From contig CALXSW010000182.1 in the NCBI GenBank assembly GCA_944391255.1, positions 1 to 14,196 of the forward strand: a stretch of DNA of 14,196 nucleotides, written 5' to 3'. The position numbers were made by a program, and so were the translations under genes. The DNA is from an uncultured Clostridia bacterium. Its GTDB lineage: Bacteria; Bacillota; Clostridia; UBA1381. Within the stretch, counting starts at the first letter, position 1, and each line of letters starts with the position of its first letter. This document shows positions 7,542 to 13,933 of the stretch, piece by piece. Under the pieces are notes generated by a model that worked only from the letters and a program-made list of their open reading frames with translations, had not been told where the DNA came from and searched no databases.

Positions 7542-9488
7542 TTATTTTATAAAAGCGACTCCATATGGTTCAAGAATGCCGTTAAATTCGTGATCGGTTA
7601 TAAGCTCATGGCCTTTGATCGGGATCGTGACACTGTTGTCGCTGTAGTTAAGAGCTATCGTATATTTTTCGCGGCGAATTATTTCAACGTTTTCAGGCGC
7701 GTTTACAGGCTCTATACCTGCATTGCGCGCAACGAGCGCGGCAAGATCTTTCATTGCGCTCTGATCGAGATCGCAGCCGACGTAATATACTTTTCCTTTG
7801 CCGACGCTGTTAACTGTTATCGCGGCTTTGCCCTTGTAAAACTCGCCGTCATATACGCTTATGACATCGGCTGTTTTTGGCTCTATTATATCGCACCAGA
7901 GCTGAGCCGTTCCTGAAATTTTGCCGCTTACATGATTTTCACGGCGAAGCGCGTCAAATTCCTCAACCTCTATTCCGGCAAGCTCAGAAAACAATCCCGG
8001 AACAGGAATCGGACGAACGTTGTTATATGTATCTCTTGTTCCGCTCCTGAATGTCAGAACGAGTGAGCCGCCGTTTCTGACAAACGAGCCTATCTCGCTT
8101 ATCTCGTTTTCTGACACAACGTTATATGCCGGCATATATACGATCTTATAATCTGAATAATCACCTCGTGAAACCGCGGTGGTGATATTGAGATCATCGT
8201 TCGCTTTGTAATACGCGTAAAGATGATCTCTGTAGCTGTAGCCGCGCGCGTGACGTTTTATATCGTGTGCCCAGTCGTTTTCGTATGATTTGACTATCAG
8301 CGCGTCATAAAGATTTTTGGATCCTGTAATATAATTTTCCAAACGTTTCAGTTCTTCGCCTGTCTGCTTTATTTCAAAAAATCTGCGGCGCGGCTTGCCG
8401 TCGTGGTCGAGGACTCCATACCAGTATTGTTCCATGCCGAACAGTGCGGTCCTGAATCTGAAATAAACGAGTCCCTCAGCGCCGTGGGCAACAGCCTGAT
8501 ACGCCCATAATCTGAGCTGGCCGGGAGGAGGTGTGTAACCGAGTATATCCCAGCCGGCGGGTCCTGCCTGCTGCTCCATTACTATAAAATTTTTATTTTT
8601 TGCGCCGCGCATATTCTCATGAGCCATGGAAACGTATTCATATTCAGACGCTCCCCACTGGTTGTCGGGGTAGTTATCCCATGAAACAAAATCAAGATCT
8701 TTTGATAAATCATAAGCGTCTATATCTGAAAAATGTCCCATAAGATTATGTGTGACGGGAAGGTCAGAATATTTTTTTATTATATCTATCTGCATTTTCT
8801 GATATTTGACCCATGAATCGGAAGCAAAGCGTCTGTATTCAAGGTCGAGCGATGGATTATGCGACCATGTGTTTCCGTAATCACCTTCACATGAATTATA
8901 TTCGGGCAGTATTATGTCGTCAAATGAGTCAAAACTGAGGCTCCAGAATACCGTTCCCCATGCTCTGTTTAGGTTTTCTATAGTTTTATATTTGTTTTTT
9001 AGCCACTTCGCAAAGGCCTTTCTGCAATGCTCGCAATAGCAGCGAGTGCTGTTGTGACAGCCAAACTCGTTATCTATCTGCCATGCGATGATATTTTTGT
9101 TGTTTGCAAAATGCTCTGCCATCTTGCTTACGATGATTTTTGAACGCTCTATATAGTCAGGATGATTTGAACAGCATTCTCTTCTGCTGCCCCAGTTTCG
9201 TTTTCTGCCGTATTTATCACGCATAACGCCGTCATATTTGTCAACAAACCATTTTGGCGGCGCGGCTGTAGGTGTTCCGAGAATGACTTTTATACCTTCG
9301 TCCGCGAGTATATCGATAGCGCGGTCAAGAAAAGAAAAATCAAATTCATTCTCATTATTTTCAAAAAGCTTCCATGCGAATTCTCCCATGCGGACGGTGT
9401 TAAATCCGCCCTCACGCATAAGCCTTGCCTGTTCTTTCCATTCGCTTTCATCCCATTGCTCAGGGTAGTAGTCAACTCCGAAAATCAT
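7542..9488 (-). CDS. GH42 family beta-galactosidase
   Basis: Intracellular glycoside hydrolase family 42 enzyme of 648 residues, normal for the family, which removes beta-linked galactose from oligosaccharides such as those from pectic galactan. The N-terminal TIM barrel opens with FGVDYYPEQW. The acid/base is Glu141 in AWQIDNEFG and the nucleophile is Glu305 in VMEQQAGPAGW. Cysteines at 106, 150, 152 and 155 match the zinc-binding set known in GH42 enzymes. After the barrel come a trimerisation domain (about 385-590; begins KQTGEELKRLENY) and a small beta domain at the end. The start at 9488 is chosen because AGGAGG lies 6 bases before it; an upstream in-frame ATG at 9545 would extend back into the GH28 gene without a clear site. 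There is no signal peptide. It lies 22 bases after GH28 in the same operon. Substrate is inferred from family and neighbour. Confidence 0.95.
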   Translation of the reverse strand: MIFGVDYYPEQWDESEWKEQARLMREGGFNTVRMGEFAWKLFENNENEFDFSFLDRAIDILADEGIKVILGTPTAAPPKWFVDKYDGVMRDKYGRKRNWGSRRECCSNHPDYIERSKIIVSKMAEHFANNKNIIAWQIDNEFGCHNSTRCYCEHCRKAFAKWLKNKYKTIENLNRAWGTVFWSLSFDSFDDIILPEYNSCEGDYGNTWSHNPSLDLEYRRFASDSWVKYQKMQIDIIKKYSDLPVTHNLMGHFSDIDAYDLSKDLDFVSWDNYPDNQWGASEYEYVSMAHENMRGAKNKNFIVMEQQAGPAGWDILGYTPPPGQLRLWAYQAVAHGAEGLVYFRFRTALFGMEQYWYGVLDHDGKPRRRFFEIKQTGEELKRLENYITGSKNLYDALIVKSYENDWAHDIKRHARGYSYRDHLYAYYKANDDLNITTAVSRGDYSDYKIVYMPAYNVVSENEISEIGSFVRNGGSLVLTFRSGTRDTYNNVRPIPVPGLFSELAGIEVEEFDALRRENHVSGKISGTAQLWCDIIEPKTADVISVYDGEFYKGKAAITVNSVGKGKVYYVGCDLDQSAMKDLAALVARNAGIEPVNAPENVEIIRREKYTIALNYSDNSVTIPIKGHELITDHEFNGILEPYGVAFIK

Positions 9489-9510
9489 ATAATCCCTCCT
9501 CGATATGTTT

Positions 9511-10770
9511 TCATACAATTTCAGTGTTTGTAAAGATTTTATCACTGCCGTTTTCAGCTGTCACCTGCACATTATCAAGATGCAGACCGTTTACATTGTT
9601 TGCGATAAAACCGTATTTTCCTTTAGCCGTGACATTTTTCAGCGACACATTTTCTATATGACGTTCAGGTATTCCCGTTATATAGATAGCGTTTCCGGCT
9701 GTGGTTTCTACTGTGACGTTTTTAAATCGTATATTGCGCATATGCGGAGTACCATCGCAAACAGGCTCCTCTTTTGACGGATCAAATTCTATATGGCTGT
9801 AAAACTCGTCTATATACAGAGCGCCTCTGAACCATTCGCAGTCGTGAAGCTCGTTTTCGGTATATTTCTGTTTTATATTTCTGAACAGCACATTTTCAAT
9901 AACAGCGCCTCTGCCGCGCGGCGATTTTATGCTTGCCGCGCTGTATGTCTGGTCAAAAACACAGTCGTGTACATATACGCCGTTTACGCCGCCTGAGACC
10001 TCGCTGCCCACAGCGACTCCGAAGCCGTGTTTGAAAAGACAGTCGTATATCTCGATATGCTCGGTTGGAATGCCTATGGCTCTGCCCTCCGCGTCCTTTC
10101 CTGATTTTATAGCGATGCAGTCGTCCTGACTTGCTATCTCACAGTCGTGTATTCGTATATTAGAGCAGGAGTCGATGTCTATGCCGTCGCCGTTTATTAT
10201 ATCAGGATATCTGACTCCGTTCTCATCAAATTTTGTGTGAACATGAATGTTTGAGATCTCGATATTTTTTGAATATATGATGTGCAGACACCATGCGGGA
10301 GACTGTCTTACTGTGATACCGCTTATAAATATATTTTTTGCGCCGCATATGCATATCGCTCTGCCTCTTTTTATATCGGGAGTAAGTATCTCTTTCTTTT
10401 TAAGCTCCGCTCCGTTCGCGTCAATCGTGCCGCTGCCGGAGATGATTATGTTTTCGACTTTTTCCCTGCCGCGTATGCCGGCGTTTACAAGACTTGTGTA
10501 GCACATCTCTTCAAGCCCTTCAAATCTGTACTTCATGATCGGATAGTCCGCCGGATCGGCGCTGCCGATTATTTTTGCGCCTTCTGACAGATGTAAAGTC
10601 ATGTCGCTTTTTAGATGGATCGCTCCGCAGCGAAACGTTCCGGCGGGGATATAAACGACGCCGTTTTTAGGACAAGTATCGATCGCAGCCTGTATGGCTC
10701 TTGTGTTAAGAGATTCCCCGTCGCCTATGGCGCCGAAGTCGAGTATATTTGATATAGTGTTATTATCCAT
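9511..10770 (-). CDS. GH28 family polygalacturonase-like glycosidase
   Basis: Right-handed parallel beta-helix hydrolase of 419 residues, first gene of a two-gene operon with GH42. The N-terminus (ILDFGAIGDGESLNTRAIQAAID) is typical of bacterial exo-type GH28 proteins and there is no signal peptide, so it acts in the cytoplasm on imported oligosaccharides. The catalytic aspartates are present: Asp195 in INGDGIDID, and Asp216-Asp217 in SQDDCIAIKSG. Two usually conserved positions differ. The GHG motif reads HGFG at 248-251 (Phe250 in place of His), and the RIK motif reads SIK at 280-282 (Arg lost, Lys kept). With IKSPRGRG and GSEVSGG otherwise family-like, the fold is secure but the exact substrate is open: galacturonan, a rhamnogalacturonan or xylogalacturonan fragment. 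The start follows AGGAGA (complement of 10778-10783) with a 7-base spacer. The stop TGA is 22 bases before the GH42 start. Confidence 0.92.
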   Translation of the reverse strand: MDNNTISNILDFGAIGDGESLNTRAIQAAIDTCPKNGVVYIPAGTFRCGAIHLKSDMTLHLSEGAKIIGSADPADYPIMKYRFEGLEEMCYTSLVNAGIRGREKVENIIISGSGTIDANGAELKKKEILTPDIKRGRAICICGAKNIFISGITVRQSPAWCLHIIYSKNIEISNIHVHTKFDENGVRYPDIINGDGIDIDSCSNIRIHDCEIASQDDCIAIKSGKDAEGRAIGIPTEHIEIYDCLFKHGFGVAVGSEVSGGVNGVYVHDCVFDQTYSAASIKSPRGRGAVIENVLFRNIKQKYTENELHDCEWFRGALYIDEFYSHIEFDPSKEEPVCDGTPHMRNIRFKNVTVETTAGNAIYITGIPERHIENVSLKNVTAKGKYGFIANNVNGLHLDNVQVTAENGSDKIFTNTEIV

Positions 10771-10823
10771 TGTATATTCTCCTATCCATTGATTTTATTT
10801 GCAAAAACCAAAAAAAGTTCCAC

Positions 10824-10859
10824 GTAAAATTGACGGTTTTACCAATAAAAAATTTTATT
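10824..10859. promoter_or_regulatory. Two inverted repeats just downstream of the GH28 start site
   Basis: AATAAAA-2-TTTTATT (10844-10859) and GTAAAA-7-TTTTAC (10824-10842) lie within the first 40 bases of the predicted GH28-GH42 leader. Their place just after the start site suits a repressor operator, but both are AT-rich and could be chance. Confidence 0.35.
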
Positions 10860-10869
10860 TGTTAGCACT

Positions 10870-10898
10870 ATTATATAAAAATTTAGAGAAAATTTCAA
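10870..10898 (-). promoter_or_regulatory. Sigma-A-like promoter of the GH28-GH42 operon
   Basis: On the reverse strand TTGAAA (complement of 10893-10898) and TATAAT (complement of 10870-10875) are 17 bases apart. Transcription would start near 10863, giving a leader of about 93 bases. Its -35 is only 6 bases from the -35 of the forward promoter for the HPr-like gene. Confidence 0.78.
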
Positions 10899-10904
10899 TA
10901 GGTA

Positions 10905-10933
10905 TTGACTAATAAAAAAAAAAGTTGTATTAT
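10905..10933 (+). promoter_or_regulatory. Sigma-A-like promoter of the HPr-like gene
   Basis: TTGACT at 10905-10910 and TATTAT at 10928-10933 are separated by 17 A-rich bases. The start would be near 10940, giving a leader of about 65 bases that ends in AGGAGG (10991-10996). It is back to back with the GH28-GH42 promoter. Confidence 0.8.
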
Positions 10934-11004
10934 ATAAGAGTAACCAGAATATGGTTTCAATAAATAAAATAAAACGACTCGCATAGGAAGAGGAGGAAAG
11001 TATT

Positions 11005-11235
11005 ATGAAAACTTTTGATATGCTTTTAAGTTCAATTAATGACGTAAAAGAATTTGTTAACACAGTAAGTAAGTATGATTTTGATGTTGATTTAACATCA
11101 GGCAGATATGTTGTTGATGCTAAGTCGATCATGGGTATCTTCAGCCTTGACTTGTCGAAGCCGATAAAGGTTGAGGTTCACAGTGATGACGCTGACGCGT
11201 TTATGGCTGAGATCGATGCTTTCATCGTAAAATAA
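11005..11235 (+). CDS. HPr-like protein lacking the catalytic His but keeping the Ser46 motif
   Basis: Small cytoplasmic protein of 76 residues with an HPr fold. The central part (SKYDFDVDL, then AKSIMGIFSLDLSKPI at about 39-54) matches HPr closely, and Ser41 corresponds to the Ser46 phosphorylated by HPr kinase. The N-terminal strand and loop are about five residues shorter than in HPr, and the GIHARPA loop is absent: residue 10, aligned with His15, is Ser, and the partner Arg is Asn12. It cannot carry phosphate from EI. In this it resembles the regulatory protein Crh of Bacillus, which has Gln at position 15, although it is more diverged. A role as HPr-kinase-controlled cofactor of carbon catabolite regulation is therefore inferred. 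It has its own promoter and terminator and a strong AGGAGG site 8 bases before the ATG. Similar short proteins are, to my recollection, common in Clostridia but little studied. Confidence 0.87.
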   Translation: MKTFDMLLSSINDVKEFVNTVSKYDFDVDLTSGRYVVDAKSIMGIFSLDLSKPIKVEVHSDDADAFMAEIDAFIVK

Positions 11236-11256
11236 TCAAATAACATTTGTACATTC

Positions 11257-11293
11257 ACAGCAGTAGTCTGACGGGACTATTGCTGTTTTTTTT
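11257..11293 (+). terminator. Terminator of the HPr-like gene
   Basis: A 12-bp stem with one G-T pair (11257-11268 with 11275-11286) and a 6-base loop is followed by eight T's (11286-11293). It lies 21 bases after the stop codon and insulates spoIIGA. Confidence 0.93.
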
Positions 11294-11334
11294 ATTTCTA
11301 AAAGCCTGTAAAAAATGTCGTTGAATTTAACACA

Positions 11335-11381
11335 TTCGACAGCGGCTTTCTACAATTTATAACAAGGATAAGTAGTATAAT
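11335..11381 (+). promoter_or_regulatory. Probable Spo0A-activated spoIIG promoter
   Basis: A perfect TATAAT (11376-11381) has no good -35 at 17 bases. Instead TTCGACA at 11335-11341, an exact inverse of the Spo0A box TGTCGAA, and TTCTACA at 11348-11354 (one mismatch) lie upstream. From TTCTAC to TATAAT is 22 bases, the abnormal spacing I recall for the Spo0A-dependent spoIIG promoter of Bacillus subtilis. Relative to a start near 11388 the boxes cover about -53 to -34. A weaker half-match, TGTCGTT, lies at 11316-11322. Confidence 0.72.
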
Positions 11382-11401
11382 AGCCATAGGCGGTGACGTA
11401 A

Positions 11402-12163
11402 ATGGTTATTTATGCTGATTTGATTTTTCTGATAAATACCATATTCAATTTTCTTCTGTTTTCAGCTTATAAATATATAGCCGGATTAAAGACAAACAAA
11501 ATAAGGCTCGCATTAGTATCTGCCGCCGGAGGTGTATACGCTGTATTTGAAAGCGTGTACAGCATAAGCGGATATATAAGGCCTTTTGTGCTAGCGGTTA
11601 TGTGTCTTATGATATGGGGGAGAGCTGATATGGTAAAAAACACTGTCAATACGATTTTTATAGTAATTTGTGTTGAGGGATTGACAATACTTATAATGTC
11701 ATGCGCCGGAGCTGATGCTTCTATGGCATCGGGAACGGTTATGATGTTTACGTCAAAGATAAAAACGGCCGCGGCTGTGGCGGCGGCGTATGTTATATAC
11801 GCTGCGGCAAAGATATATCTGAAACGCAGCAATGCTTACAAAAGAGCTGAGCTGGTCATAAACGGACACAGGCTCAATGTAAAAGTTTTGTCCGACAGCG
11901 GCAATCTTCTGAAATATAAAAATAAAACTGTTATGATATTACGATATGACGCGATAAGCGAGATAGCGCCTGAGGAGGATTATAACAGCTTTTTTAATCA
12001 TTCGGAGGATTATATAAGCTATAGGACTATAGAAGGCGGTGGGATTATTCCCGTGCTTGAGCCTGAGCAATGCTGCATAGACGGCAGCAGGTATGATATT
12101 GCTGTTGGCGTTGTAAGAGGCGGTTTCGGCAGGAGGTATCAGGGAATCATAGGATCTTTGTAA
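11402..12163 (+). CDS. spoIIGA: Sigma-E processing peptidase SpoIIGA
   Basis: Membrane-bound aspartic protease that, upon a signal from the forespore, removes the pro-sequence of sigma-E in the mother cell. The N-terminal half holds about five hydrophobic helices (roughly 3-22, 35-52, 58-72, 83-101, 120-139). The C-terminal half is the cytosolic protease domain with the catalytic Asp165 in KVLSDSGNLL, the expected D-S/T-G motif. The protein ends YQGIIGSL. At 253 residues it is shorter than the Bacillus homologue (about 309), but helices and active site are all present. The start follows AGGCGGTG (11388-11395) with a 6-base spacer, which would coincide with the very 5' end of the mRNA. It is first in the spoIIGA-sigE-sigG cluster, but a 131-base gap holding a palindromic element separates it from sigE. 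Confidence 0.93.
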   Translation: MVIYADLIFLINTIFNFLLFSAYKYIAGLKTNKIRLALVSAAGGVYAVFESVYSISGYIRPFVLAVMCLMIWGRADMVKNTVNTIFIVICVEGLTILIMSCAGADASMASGTVMMFTSKIKTAAAVAAAYVIYAAAKIYLKRSNAYKRAELVINGHRLNVKVLSDSGNLLKYKNKTVMILRYDAISEIAPEEDYNSFFNHSEDYISYRTIEGGGIIPVLEPEQCCIDGSRYDIAVGVVRGGFGRRYQGIIGSL

Positions 12164-12172
12164 GAGGTACGT

Positions 12173-12271
12173 TTGAATAAAAACCGCCCATCTCGCACGG
12201 GAGCGCTCACTCGCGTACACAAAGTACAGCCTCGCTCACGCTCTCGCACGATCTGAACGGTTTTAATTCAA
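12173..12271. repeat. 99-bp palindromic, MITE-like element between spoIIGA and sigE
   Basis: The ends are 14-base inverted repeats with one mismatch: TTGAATAAAAACCG (12173-12186) and CGGTTTTAATTCAA (12258-12271). The centre is GTAC-ACAAA-GTAC (12215-12227), within about one base of the midpoint of the ends, so the whole unit is one imperfect hairpin. Inside it is GC-rich compared with its surroundings and has TCTCGCACG twice (12191-12199 and 12242-12250). It has no coding capacity. This shape suggests a miniature inverted-repeat element or a dispersed intergenic palindrome. A clear target duplication is not visible; TA is present 2-4 bases outside each end. Copies elsewhere in the genome cannot be checked here. 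Confidence 0.7.
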
Positions 12272-12294
12272 GCTATGTTTTGTGAAAGGAAATA

Positions 12295-13017
12295 ATGGTC
12301 ATAAATATGAAATTTTTAAAAGAACTTGCAGGCAAAATATTTTATATCAATAATGACGGAGCGGAAGCGAATGTGTTTTATATCTGCGGCGCAGATGTTC
12401 TTCCGCCGCCGCTTTCAAAAGAAGAGGAGGATTTTTTGATAAAAAAGCTCGAAAAAGGGGATAATTCAGTTAGGGATGAATTGACTGAGCGAAACTTGCG
12501 GCTTGTCGTTTATATTGCCAGAAAGTTTGAGAACACGGGGATAAATGTTGAGGATCTGATATCTATAGGAACGATAGGTCTGATAAAATCTATAAACACG
12601 TTTAAGCCTGATAAAAATATAAAGCTTGCGACATACGCGTCGAGGTGTATAGAAAATGAGATACTTATGTATCTCAGAAAAAATTCAAACAGGAGGACAG
12701 AGGTGTCTATTGACGAACCGCTAAATGTCGATTGGGACGGAAACGAGCTGCTGTTGTCAGATATACTCGGAACAGACAACGATGTGATATGCCGCGGAAT
12801 AGAGGATGAGGTAGACAGATCACTTTTAAGAAAGGCGCTCGATTCTCTTTCAAGGCGCGAGCGGGAAATAATGATGATGAGATTTGGCTTAAACGGGTAT
12901 AAGATGAAAACTCAGAAAGAAGTTGCCGATATCATGGGAATATCGCAGTCGTATATATCAAGACTCGAAAAGCGTATAATAAAGCGTCTTAAGAAAGAAA
13001 TAATGAGCATGAGCTGA
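12295..13017 (+). CDS. sigE: RNA polymerase sporulation sigma factor SigE (pro-sigma-E)
   Basis: First mother-cell-specific sigma factor of sporulation, 240 residues, matching the Bacillus length of 239. It is made with an N-terminal pro-sequence (about residues 1-28, basic and hydrophobic: KFLKELAGKIFY) that SpoIIGA removes near NVFYICGADVLPPPLS, the counterpart of the known cleavage region. Region 2 (NLRLVVYIARKFENTGINVE, residues 67-86, to about 130) binds core polymerase and the -10. DEPLNVDWDGNELLLSDILG at 140-159 is characteristic of SigE. Region 4 includes the HTH TQKEVADIMGISQSYISRLEKR at 206-227. The ATG at 12295 is preferred over the one at 12307 because AAAGGA (12285-12290) is close to it. 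sigG follows 72 bases after the stop. Cotranscription with spoIIGA is expected, but the mRNA would carry the palindrome. Confidence 0.97.
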   Translation: MVINMKFLKELAGKIFYINNDGAEANVFYICGADVLPPPLSKEEEDFLIKKLEKGDNSVRDELTERNLRLVVYIARKFENTGINVEDLISIGTIGLIKSINTFKPDKNIKLATYASRCIENEILMYLRKNSNRRTEVSIDEPLNVDWDGNELLLSDILGTDNDVICRGIEDEVDRSLLRKALDSLSRREREIMMMRFGLNGYKMKTQKEVADIMGISQSYISRLEKRIIKRLKKEIMSMS

Positions 13018-13089
13018 TAGCATTTTTATGTCATAGTGTAATTTCGTGTACATAGCCGTATAATGCGGCATACAAAAGGAGGAAATACT

Positions 13090-13860
13090 ATGACAAATAA
13101 GGTTGAGATCTGCGGCGTGAACACATCCGCATTGCCGGTATTATCGCGTGAAGAGAAGATGGTGCTGTTTGAAAAAATAAAAGAGGGAGATATGCAGGCG
13201 CGGGATACTTTTATAAAAGGGAATTTAAGGCTGGTGCTGAGCGTTATACAGAGATTTTCGAACAGAGGTGAAAATCCTGACGATCTGTTTCAGGTGGGAT
13301 GTATAGGACTTATAAAGGCAATAGACAATTTTGACACATCTGTCGGAGTGCAGTTTTCAACTTATGCGGTGCCGATGATAATCGGAGAGGTAAGGCGTTT
13401 TTTAAGAGATGAGGGGCCGATAAGGGTCAGCAGGTCGCTAAAGGATATAGCGTATAAGGCGCTTAGAGCGAAGGAAAAATATATAAATATTCATTCAAAA
13501 GAACCAACTGTAACGGAGCTTGCAAGAGAGCTTGACATACCTAAGGAAGATGTTGTATTCGCGCTTGACGCGATAGCGGATCCGGTATCGCTGTTTGAAC
13601 CGGTCTACCATGACGGCGGTGAGGCGATATATGTAATGGATCAGGTGAGGGACACTAAAAACACCGACAGCAACTGGCTTGAGAATATCGCCATAAACGA
13701 GGCGATGAAGCATCTTACAGACAGGGAGAAGCATATACTCGATCTGAGATTTTTCAGAGGAAAGACTCAGATGGAGGTCGCAAACGAGATAGGAATATCG
13801 CAGGCTCAGGTCTCAAGGCTTGAAAAGTCAGCTCTCAAGCAGATGAGAAAGTATGTCTGA
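13090..13860 (+). CDS. sigG: RNA polymerase sporulation sigma factor SigG
   Basis: Late forespore-specific sigma factor, 256 residues, close to the Bacillus 260. The N-terminal NKVEICGVNTSALPVL is the SigG hallmark. Region 2 includes GNLRLVLSVIQRFSNRGE (44-61) and DDLFQVGCIGLIKAIDNF (64-81). Region 3 is IRVSRSLKDIAYKAL (111-125), and region 4 holds the HTH TQMEVANEIGISQAQVSRLEK (226-246). Asn45 is the residue that, as I recall, makes Bacillus SigG sensitive to the anti-sigma factor CsfB/Gin. The start is placed at 13090, since AGGAGG (13077-13082) lies 7 bases before it; an upstream in-frame ATG at 13063 has no ribosome site. In relatives sigG is read both through from sigE and from its own sigma-F/G promoter, but I could not identify a convincing one in the 72-base gap. 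A strong terminator follows. Confidence 0.97.
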   Translation: MTNKVEICGVNTSALPVLSREEKMVLFEKIKEGDMQARDTFIKGNLRLVLSVIQRFSNRGENPDDLFQVGCIGLIKAIDNFDTSVGVQFSTYAVPMIIGEVRRFLRDEGPIRVSRSLKDIAYKALRAKEKYINIHSKEPTVTELARELDIPKEDVVFALDAIADPVSLFEPVYHDGGEAIYVMDQVRDTKNTDSNWLENIAINEAMKHLTDREKHILDLRFFRGKTQMEVANEIGISQAQVSRLEKSALKQMRKYV

Positions 13861-13878
13861 ATAAAATTGATCATATAT

Positions 13879-13918
13879 AAAAGGCAGCCGGAAGGGGTAT
13901 ATCCGGCTGCCTTTTAAT
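13879..13918. terminator. Terminator after sigG, possibly bidirectional
   Basis: A perfect 14-bp stem (13879-13892 with 13902-13915) with a 9-base loop has AAAA at the left base and TTTT at the right. It stands between sigG (stop 13860) and the convergent reverse gene (stop 13934) and could serve both. Confidence 0.9.
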
Positions 13919-13933
13919 ATTTCTCTTGAAACA

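Noticed and set aside
9489..9545. Upstream in-frame ATG that would lengthen the GH42 protein by 19 residues
   Set aside because: It overlaps the GH28 gene, has no ribosome site, and the extra residues are unlike GH42. The ATG at 9488 has AGGAGG at ideal distance.
10771..11004. A riboswitch or small RNA in the AT-rich gap between GH28 and the HPr-like gene
   Set aside because: I see promoters and short inverted repeats only; no conserved riboswitch core or terminator-antiterminator pair.
12173..12271. The element as a complete insertion sequence
   Set aside because: It is only 99 bp and has no transposase; no definite target duplication is visible.
13036..13064. TATAAT at 13059-13064 before sigG as a housekeeping promoter
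   Set aside because: No acceptable -35 is found (GTGTAA at best), and a sigma-A promoter is not expected for sigG. Probably chance.
13046..13075. GTGTA and GGCATACAA as a sigma-F/G or sigma-E type promoter of sigG
   Set aside because: The match to the -10 is partial, and the start would fall within the sigG ribosome site.
13063..13089. Upstream in-frame ATG for sigG
   Set aside because: The real ribosome site AGGAGG lies inside this stretch, and family proteins begin at the later Met.
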